Assembly (NCBI GenBank): GCA_001899235.1
Contig: MKVR01000014.1
Span: forward strand, 158,423 to 197,936
Direction: 5' to 3'
Source: Nitrosospira sp. 56-18
GTDB lineage: Bacteria; Pseudomonadota; Gammaproteobacteria; Burkholderiales; Nitrosomonadaceae
DNA length: 39,514 nt
This document shows, piece by piece, positions 34,092-39,514 of the stretch (position 1 is the first letter of the stretch; the number at the start of each line of letters is the position of its first letter). A program made the position numbers and the translations under genes. The notes under the pieces were generated by a model that saw only the letters and a list, made by a program, of their open reading frames with translations, had not been told where the DNA came from and made no database searches.

Positions 34092-35543
34092 CTACATCAG
34101 GATAACGTCGTATTGTTCCTGGGTATAGCTTGCCTCCACCTGGAGACTGATGGGCTTGGCGATGAAATCGCCAAGCTGAGCCAGACTTTGCGACTCTTCG
34201 TCCAGAAATAGATCGATCACTTGCTGCGAAGCGAGGATGCGAAATTCGCGCGCATCGAATTGACGCGATTCTCGCAGGATTTCCCGAAGAATTTCATAAC
34301 ACATGGTCTGGGCGGTCCGTATCTTGCTCCTGCCCTGGCAGGTCGGACAGGTTTCGCAAAGAATATGAGCGAGGCTTTCGCGCATGCGCTTGCGCGTCAT
34401 TTCGACCAGCCCAAGCGTCGTAAAGCCATTTATCGTCATATGGGTGCGATCCCGTGTGAGAGACTTCCTGAATTCGCCCAATACGGCGTTTTTATGCTCC
34501 TCGTTTTCCATATCGATGAAATCGATGATGATGATGCCGCCCAGATTCCGGAGACGCAGTTGGCGCGCGATGACTTGCGCTGCCTCCAGATTGGTCTTGA
34601 AAATCGTATCGTCGAAGCTACGCACGCCTATGAACCCGCCGGTATTCACGTCCACGGTGGTCAGCGCCTCGGTCTGGTCGATGATCAGGTAGCCGCCAGA
34701 CTTCAGTTCCACGCGCCTCGCGAGCGATTTTTCTATCTCATCCTCCACCCCATATAAATCGAATAGCGGGCGCTCCCCGGCATAGTGATGTATGCGCCCG
34801 ATGACATTGGCCATGTACACCCGGGCAAAGCCGTTCATTTTCTGGAAGGTCTCACGGGAATCAACCAGCACCCGCGCGGTATCGTCGTCGACGAAGTCGC
34901 GCAATACACGATAGCTCAGGGTCAGGTCCTGATAGAGCAATCCGGGCGCGCCGCTCGCGGACTTTTCCTTGATATGGTCCCACAACTTGTGCAGGTATTT
35001 GATATCCGATAGCAGATCCTGCTCAGTCGCCGCCTCGGCCATCGTTCGGACGATGAAGCCGCCTTTTTCACCCTGCGGCAGAAGGTGCTTCAATTTTTCG
35101 CGCAACAGCTTGCGCCCGGTTTCATCCTCGATGCGCTGTGAAATCCCTATATGGGACACCTGCGGCAGATAAACCAGCATTCTCCCCGCAATGCTGACCT
35201 GCGTGGATAGCCGCGCGCCCTTCGTGCCAATGGTGTCCTTGATGACTTGGACGAGAACGCTCTTCCCTTCGTGCAACAATTTCTCAATGGGTTTTTCCGC
35301 ATCCTCGCTCTGGCGCAATCTCCAGATATCGGCAAGATGGAGAAAGGCAGCACGCTCCAGCCCGATATCCACGAATGCGGACTGCATTCCGGGCAACACC
35401 CGCGTGACGCGGCCATTGTATATATTTCCCACAATCCCGCGGCTGCTGTTGCGCTCGATATGCAACTCCTGCACCGCGCCGTGCTCAACCACGGCTACCC
35501 GGGTTTCCTGCGGGGTAACGTTGACGAGAATTTCGCAATTCAT
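34092..35543 (-). CDS. rng: Ribonuclease G
   Basis: Endoribonuclease that matures the 5' end of 16S rRNA and degrades mRNA. It is 483 residues. An S1-type RNA-binding domain sits near the N-terminus (IVGNIYNGRVTRVLPGMQSAFVDIG), followed by the catalytic core with acidic metal sites (LTTVDVNTGGFIG and IIIIDFIDM) and the zinc-link motif CPTCQG. It is the last gene of the nadD-rsfS-rlmH-maf-rng set on this strand, starting 40 bases after maf. It is convergent with the Rh gene, 26 bases apart. Confidence 0.96.
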   Translation of the reverse strand: MNCEILVNVTPQETRVAVVEHGAVQELHIERNSSRGIVGNIYNGRVTRVLPGMQSAFVDIGLERAAFLHLADIWRLRQSEDAEKPIEKLLHEGKSVLVQVIKDTIGTKGARLSTQVSIAGRMLVYLPQVSHIGISQRIEDETGRKLLREKLKHLLPQGEKGGFIVRTMAEAATEQDLLSDIKYLHKLWDHIKEKSASGAPGLLYQDLTLSYRVLRDFVDDDTARVLVDSRETFQKMNGFARVYMANVIGRIHHYAGERPLFDLYGVEDEIEKSLARRVELKSGGYLIIDQTEALTTVDVNTGGFIGVRSFDDTIFKTNLEAAQVIARQLRLRNLGGIIIIDFIDMENEEHKNAVLGEFRKSLTRDRTHMTINGFTTLGLVEMTRKRMRESLAHILCETCPTCQGRSKIRTAQTMCYEILREILRESRQFDAREFRILASQQVIDLFLDEESQSLAQLGDFIAKPISLQVEASYTQEQYDVILM

Positions 35544-35583
35544 AAATATGTGCTGGTATGGATGGCCAGGATGAGGCGCGAGC

Positions 35584-36207
35584 TTACGGAAAAATGTCTA
35601 TGCCGCAATCCTGAAGCAACCGTGCCGTCTCGTACAAGGGTAGTCCCATTATGCCGCTATAGCTGCCAACGATCTCGGTGACGAAAACGGCCGCCACCCC
35701 TTGAATCGCATAGCCGCCCGCCTTGTCATGCGCTTCGTCCAGCGCAAGGTAGCGCAGAATCTCACGCTCGCTGATATCGCGAAACCGTACTATGGAGGTA
35801 GAGGTTCGCGTCCGGGTTTCTTTTTCGGCAGCCACCGCTATCGCGGTCAGCACCTCATGGGTCTGTCCGGAAAGCGCCGCCAGCATCTCGCCGGCATGGG
35901 CCGGGCTTGCAGGCTTGCCGAAAATACGTCCCCTGAAAACTACCGCGGTGTCTGCTCCCAACACCGGCCGGAGCGGGCCGCCACGCTCGATCAACCATCT
36001 TCGGGATAACTCCGCTTTGATACAGGCGATTCGCGATACATAGCCCGCTGGCGCTTCGCCGGAAAATGGCGTTTCATCGATATCCGCCCCCCGCGGCGGT
36101 GCTTCGCGCAGAAGCAGCGTTTCAAAGCTCACCCCGATCTGCGTGAGCAATTCCCGCCGGCGAGAACTGCGGGATGCCAGGTAGATGCTGTTTCCCGGAG
36201 AAGTCAT
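35584..36207 (-). CDS. maf: Maf-family nucleoside triphosphate pyrophosphatase
   Basis: Hydrolyses non-canonical or modified nucleotides such as dTTP/UTP or methylated GTP; the subgroup is not decided here. It is 207 residues from the ATG at 36205-36207, starting MTSPGNSIYLASRSSRRRELL with the family's SxSxRR motif. The core includes ADIDETP, VLGADTAVVFRGRIFGKP and DKAGGYAIQGVAAVFV. The frame is open for 32 further residues upstream, but those overlap rlmH and lack resemblance to the family, so the shorter form is used. It begins 13 bases after rlmH ends. Confidence 0.93.
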   Translation of the reverse strand: MTSPGNSIYLASRSSRRRELLTQIGVSFETLLLREAPPRGADIDETPFSGEAPAGYVSRIACIKAELSRRWLIERGGPLRPVLGADTAVVFRGRIFGKPASPAHAGEMLAALSGQTHEVLTAIAVAAEKETRTRTSTSIVRFRDISEREILRYLALDEAHDKAGGYAIQGVAAVFVTEIVGSYSGIMGLPLYETARLLQDCGIDIFP

Positions 36208-36220
36208 GGCGAATGCTACG

Positions 36221-36688
36221 CTACCCCCGGTGATACGGATGGCCTTTGATAAGCGATACCGCCCGGTACAATTGCTCTGCAAGCAGGATTCTCGCCAGCG
36301 CATGCGGCATGGTCAATGCGGATAAGGCCAATACTTCGTCAGCCGAATTCCTTATGGCTGCCGCCAGTCCATCCGCGCCGCCGATGATAAAAACAGTGTC
36401 GCCGCCCTCCCTCATCCAGTTCCTCACGGACTCGGCGAGCCTGGCGGTAGACCATTGCCTGCCACGCTCATCCATTACGACCAGGCGGCGCCTGGAGGGT
36501 ATCGCCGCAAGAATGCGATCCGCCTCGGCATCGAGCAACTGCTCCACTTTCAGGCCGGTTCTCTTCTCCGGCTTTATCTCCACCAATTCGATGGCAGCCT
36601 CATGCGGCATGCGTCTGGCGTATTCTCGGAAACCTGCCGCCACCCAATCCGGCATTTTGTGGCCAACCGCGCAGATGATGAATTTCAT
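36221..36688 (-). CDS. rlmH: 23S rRNA (pseudouridine(1915)-N3)-methyltransferase RlmH
   Basis: SPOUT methyltransferase that methylates pseudouridine 1915 in 23S rRNA helix 69. From the ATG at 36686-36688 it has 155 residues, the standard length, beginning MKFIICAVGHKMPDWV. The SAM site shows VFIIGGADGL and the C-terminus is the conserved IKGHPYHRG. An in-frame upstream extension of 33 residues would overlap rsfS and is not supported. It lies 4 bases after rsfS, a neighbour in many bacteria. Confidence 0.96.
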   Translation of the reverse strand: MKFIICAVGHKMPDWVAAGFREYARRMPHEAAIELVEIKPEKRTGLKVEQLLDAEADRILAAIPSRRRLVVMDERGRQWSTARLAESVRNWMREGGDTVFIIGGADGLAAAIRNSADEVLALSALTMPHALARILLAEQLYRAVSLIKGHPYHRG

Positions 36689-36692
36689 GAAA

Positions 36693-37166
36693 CTAATCCG
36701 CCCCCCCGCGTCTGGGAGATTTCCTTTTTTCCGAAGCAGCCGAGCTCGCAGGAATGCCGCCGAACCCGATAGCAGAGGCGGAATCAACGGAAGGAGTGAT
36801 TTCGATTCCTGTCCGGGCAGAGGCGGTCTTGCGGCTTATTTTTACGGTGTCGGCCCATAGCTCTTCCAGATTGTAGTGGGCTCGCACGGCGGTTTGCATG
36901 ACATGCACGAGCACGTCGCCCAGATCAACCAGAACCCATTCTCCAGTCTGTTCTCCTTCCACGCCATATACCGTGCCCCCGGCGGCTTTTACCTTCACAA
37001 CCACGTTGTTTGCGATAGCCAGGGTCTGGCGGGAGGAATCGCCGCTGGCGATAATCATCCGGTCGCACAACGTGGTCAACTTGGCAACATTGAAAACTTC
37101 GATGTCATGCGCCTTTATTTCTTCAAGCGCGGCAATGACTGTTTTTACCAGCTTGGCAAGTGTCAT
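36693..37166 (-). CDS. rsfS: Ribosome silencing factor RsfS
   Basis: Binds ribosomal protein uL14 and keeps subunits apart when nutrients are short. It is 157 residues. The core (about 1-112) contains HDIEVFNVAKLTTLCDRMIIASG, SRQTLAIANNVVVKVK, GEWVLVDLGDVLVHVM and HYNLEELWAD. A further 45 residues rich in Ser, Lys and Arg extend beyond the usual 105-120 length. The start overlaps the nadD stop by an ATGA, so the two are translationally coupled. Confidence 0.94.
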   Translation of the reverse strand: MTLAKLVKTVIAALEEIKAHDIEVFNVAKLTTLCDRMIIASGDSSRQTLAIANNVVVKVKAAGGTVYGVEGEQTGEWVLVDLGDVLVHVMQTAVRAHYNLEELWADTVKISRKTASARTGIEITPSVDSASAIGFGGIPASSAASEKRKSPRRGGAD

Positions 37167-37837
37167 ACTTTATCCACATACAGGTGGTGGGCTGAAATAT
37201 AGTCCAGCGTAGCATCGGGAAGGAGATAACGCACGCTTTTCCCCGCAGCAAGGCGCACGCGAATGGCAGTTGCGGAAATATCCAGCAGGATTGTCGGCGC
37301 AGGAAAAATCAGGCCGCTGCGTGCTTTCCTGAGATCATCCGGGTTGGCGACCCATCGCTGCGCGCAGGCTTCCCACAGTTCGGGCGGTAAATTGTCCCGA
37401 TTCATGTTCAGCTCGACGCCTGGACGGCGCACGATTATCAGGTGGCATAAGTCAAAAATCTCCAGCCAATCATGCCACTGCGCAAACCTTGTGAAGGCAT
37501 CGGCGCCAACGATAAAGCAGAGTATCGCGTCGGCTCCCAGCTCCCGTTTGAGTTCGCGCAGCGTTTCCACGCTATAGCTGACGCCTGAACTGCGGGTTTC
37601 CCGCCCATCGAGGATAAAAGCTGGATTGCACTCGATGGCTATGTGCACCATGGCTTCCCGATGGCAATATGGGGCAACCGGCGCCTCGCGCAAACGGGGC
37701 CTACGCGCGGGAATGAAGCGCATTTCCTGCAAACCGATCATCTCGGCGATTTCTTCAGCTACTCTCAGATGGCCGTAATGGATGGGATCAAAGGTGCCTC
37801 CAAATACTCCTGTGAGACGAAACGCGGAATTACTCAT
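37163..37837 (-). CDS. nadD: Nicotinate-nucleotide adenylyltransferase
   Basis: Makes nicotinate adenine dinucleotide from nicotinate mononucleotide and ATP in NAD synthesis. From the ATG at 37835-37837 it has 224 residues. The nucleotidyltransferase motif GGTFDPIHYGHLR is close to the N-terminus, and ISATAIRVRLAAG near the end corresponds to the ISSTxIR motif. An upstream ATG at 37873 would add 12 hydrophobic residues; the shorter start matches the family better, though neither has a strong ribosome binding site. It heads the nadD-rsfS-rlmH-maf-rng operon. Confidence 0.94.
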   Translation of the reverse strand: MSNSAFRLTGVFGGTFDPIHYGHLRVAEEIAEMIGLQEMRFIPARRPRLREAPVAPYCHREAMVHIAIECNPAFILDGRETRSSGVSYSVETLRELKRELGADAILCFIVGADAFTRFAQWHDWLEIFDLCHLIIVRRPGVELNMNRDNLPPELWEACAQRWVANPDDLRKARSGLIFPAPTILLDISATAIRVRLAAGKSVRYLLPDATLDYISAHHLYVDKV

Positions 37838-37933
37838 CAATCCAAAAAGTTTGAAGAGCAGACATGAAAGCATGCGGGAACCCGCTGCTCGGAGATAAGT
37901 CTATTTTTGCTTCCGCGATGCGGCAAATCATTC

Positions 37934-39352
37934 TCACAGCAATACCCGGCGCATGTCCGCCAGCACCTCGCCCAGCATGGAAGTAAAGCGTGCCGCGGTG
38001 GCGCCGTCGATAACGCGATGATCATAGGACAGGGACAGTGGAAGCATCAGACGTGGAACAAATTTGCCGTCATGATAGACAGGTTTCATGCTCGCGCGGG
38101 ATATGCCCAGGATGGCGACTTCCGGCGCATTGATGATGGGCGTGAATGCCGTGCCGCCGATGCCTCCCAGGCTGGAAATCGTAAAGCTCGCTCCTTGCAT
38201 GTCGGTGGCCTTCAGCTTGCCTTCGCGTGCCTGGGCCGCGAGAGCTGCCATTTCAGACCCAATGGCGAGCACCCCTTTTTGATCGACGTTCCGGATGACC
38301 GGCACCATGAGTCCATTTGGCGTATCCACGGCAAAACCAAGGTGATAATACTTCTTTATCACCAGATTCATTTCCCCGCTTTCGCTGTCGAGCGACGCAT
38401 TGAATTCGGGAAATTTTTTCAGGGCAGCGATGGACGCCCTCATCAGGAAAGCCAGTATCGTTACCTTGACGCCGCCTTTTTCAACAGACTCATTGGATTC
38501 CTTGCGCAGGGATTCGAGTTCGGTGATATCGGCCTCATCGAATTGGGTGACATGCGGGATCATCACCCAGTTGCGATGCAGGTTTGCCCCGGACAATTTC
38601 TGTATGCGTGATAGCGGCTTCGATTCCACTGGGCCAAATTTGGTGAAATCGACACGCGGCCAAGGCAGCAGATCCAGTTCCGTTCCAGCGCGATTGATCG
38701 ATGCCGACGATAACCGGGCCCTTGCATGAGCCAGGAGATCTTCCCTCAATATCCGTTGCTTGGGCCCGGTTCCTTTTACCATACCAAGATTTACGCCGAG
38801 CTCGCGCGCAAACCGCCGCACCGACGGACTGGCATGTGCTTTGGCAAAAGCTGTCTCATCCATGGTGCGCGCAGCTTCGGCAGGCTGGTCTCCAGGTGAA
38901 GACGGAGAAGAAGATAGGGTGGAAGAATGGGCAGGCGCCGATACAGAGTTGGTTTGCTCTTCGACGGTTTGCCTGCTTGCAGAAGGGGTGGGGGCGGCCT
39001 GCGGATATGGCGCGGCTGGGGAGGCTGAAGCAGCCGGAGCAGCAGGGGCCGCCTCCGATGCCGATCCGCCAGGTGCTGCTGGTTGTGGAGATTCCGGCGC
39101 TTTTTCTGCCTCGGAGACCTCCATAGCCAGAAGAAGCGTGCCCTGGGAAACCTTATCGCCGACCTTCACGGACATTTTTCTGATCACTCCCTCAAAGGGA
39201 GATGGCACCTCGATTGTTGCTTTATCGGATTCGAGCACAACCAAAGGGTCTTCCGCCTTGATGGAATCACCAGCCATCACCAGCACTTCGATGACCGGGA
39301 CGTCCTTGAAGTCCCCGATATCCGGGACAAGCACCTGTTTGATTTCTGGCAC
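37934..39352 (-). CDS. aceF: Dihydrolipoamide acetyltransferase (E2 of pyruvate dehydrogenase)
   Basis: E2 core of the pyruvate dehydrogenase complex, which passes the acetyl group to CoA. From the GTG at 39350-39352 it has 472 residues. There is one lipoyl domain (1-75) with the lipoylated Lys44 in ESDKATIEVP, an Ala/Pro/Ser linker (about 85-165), a peripheral-subunit-binding domain (ASPSVRRFARELGVNL) and the catalytic domain ending SYDHRVIDGA, with the active-site His and Asp. AAGGAAGGAAAGC before the GTG is a strong ribosome binding site, so this start is preferred over an ATG twelve codons upstream. Three lipoyl domains occur in E. coli; one is common elsewhere. Confidence 0.95.
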   Translation of the reverse strand: MPEIKQVLVPDIGDFKDVPVIEVLVMAGDSIKAEDPLVVLESDKATIEVPSPFEGVIRKMSVKVGDKVSQGTLLLAMEVSEAEKAPESPQPAAPGGSASEAAPAAPAASASPAAPYPQAAPTPSASRQTVEEQTNSVSAPAHSSTLSSSPSSPGDQPAEAARTMDETAFAKAHASPSVRRFARELGVNLGMVKGTGPKQRILREDLLAHARARLSSASINRAGTELDLLPWPRVDFTKFGPVESKPLSRIQKLSGANLHRNWVMIPHVTQFDEADITELESLRKESNESVEKGGVKVTILAFLMRASIAALKKFPEFNASLDSESGEMNLVIKKYYHLGFAVDTPNGLMVPVIRNVDQKGVLAIGSEMAALAAQAREGKLKATDMQGASFTISSLGGIGGTAFTPIINAPEVAILGISRASMKPVYHDGKFVPRLMLPLSLSYDHRVIDGATAARFTSMLGEVLADMRRVLL

Positions 39353-39384
39353 GCTTTCCTTCCTTATTCCTCTTGTTCCTTCAT

Positions 39385-39514
39385 TCAAGAAATTGCCACG
39401 GCATTCAGCGCGCGCGGGGGATTGGCGAGAAGCTCAGCATCTGGTGGAATCACGCCGGCGAAATAGCGTGCTCGCCCCGGGAATGGCACCGCTCGCATTT
39501 CGATCTCTCTTATG
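39385..39514 (-). CDS. Unidentified coding fragment upstream of aceF (5' end outside window)
   Basis: On the minus strand a frame enters from the window edge and ends at a TGA at 39385-39387. The 42 codons include RAVPFPGRARYFAGVIPPDA and LLANPPRALNAVAIS. I do not recognise it. It does not resemble the C-terminus of pyruvate dehydrogenase E1, which would be expected just upstream of aceF. It may be the end of a real gene or a chance open frame. Confidence 0.3.
   Translation of the reverse strand, partial: IREIEMRAVPFPGRARYFAGVIPPDAELLANPPRALNAVAIS

Noticed and set aside
34062-34095. Imperfect stem between the Rh and rng stops as a terminator
   Set aside because: Needs a bulge, has no T run, and overlaps the rng stop codon, so support is too weak.

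Overview
The window reads as chromosome of a betaproteobacterial ammonia oxidiser, most like Nitrosospira/Nitrosomonas (Nitrosomonadaceae). Pointers are an Rh50-type ammonia channel, PEP-CTERM/exosortase-associated genes, an ntrYX pair behind a DUF4390 gene, and a clustered set of Calvin/glycolytic genes. The genus is an inference from gene content. No rRNA, tRNA, CRISPR array or insertion sequence was recognised.

Layout. (1) 1-3780, plus strand: end of a DUF4390 gene, ntrY, ntrX. (2) 3911-11205, plus strand: transketolase, GAPDH, phosphoglycerate kinase, pyruvate kinase and class II aldolase, with a good sigma70-like promoter in front, several intercistronic hairpins, and a strong terminator after fba. 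(3) 11252-17766, minus strand: CYTH-CHAD protein, polyphosphate kinase, Fe(II)-trafficking protein, N-acetylglutamate synthase, RsmE. (4) 17911-19254, plus strand: a thioredoxin-fold protein and an inositol-monophosphatase-family enzyme. (5) 19491-32706: an envelope/exosortase-linked accessory block. (6) 32854-34065: Rh50 ammonia channel. (7) 34092-39514, minus strand: conserved housekeeping genes aceF, nadD, rsfS, rlmH, maf, rng.

The accessory block is the most interesting part. It holds a FeeM-like N-acyl amino acid synthase, an E1-like (ThiF)-nitroreductase fusion, a membrane-anchored left-handed beta-helix acyltransferase, a PEP-CTERM surface protein, a GT1-type glycosyltransferase, two paralogous FtsX/LolC-type permeases, a LolD-like ATPase, a beta-barrel protein with a long disordered N-terminal linker, a LolA-like periplasmic carrier and an exosortase-associated acyltransferase. 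The FeeM-like gene and the PEP-CTERM gene carry the same 16-base element, which fits a sigma54 -24/-12 promoter. I infer a co-regulated pathway that makes an acylated (perhaps amino-acid-derived) molecule and moves lipid or lipoprotein across the envelope. The enzyme families are visible in the sequence; the product and the joint function are not.

Other points: NtrX has a degraded AAA+ core (Walker A lysine, Walker B aspartate and GAFTGA loop all absent), so it probably does not act as a sigma54 activator. Several published-style starts look too long and have been moved to better-supported ones (NtrY, PykA, Rh50, Maf, RlmH, NadD, AceF).
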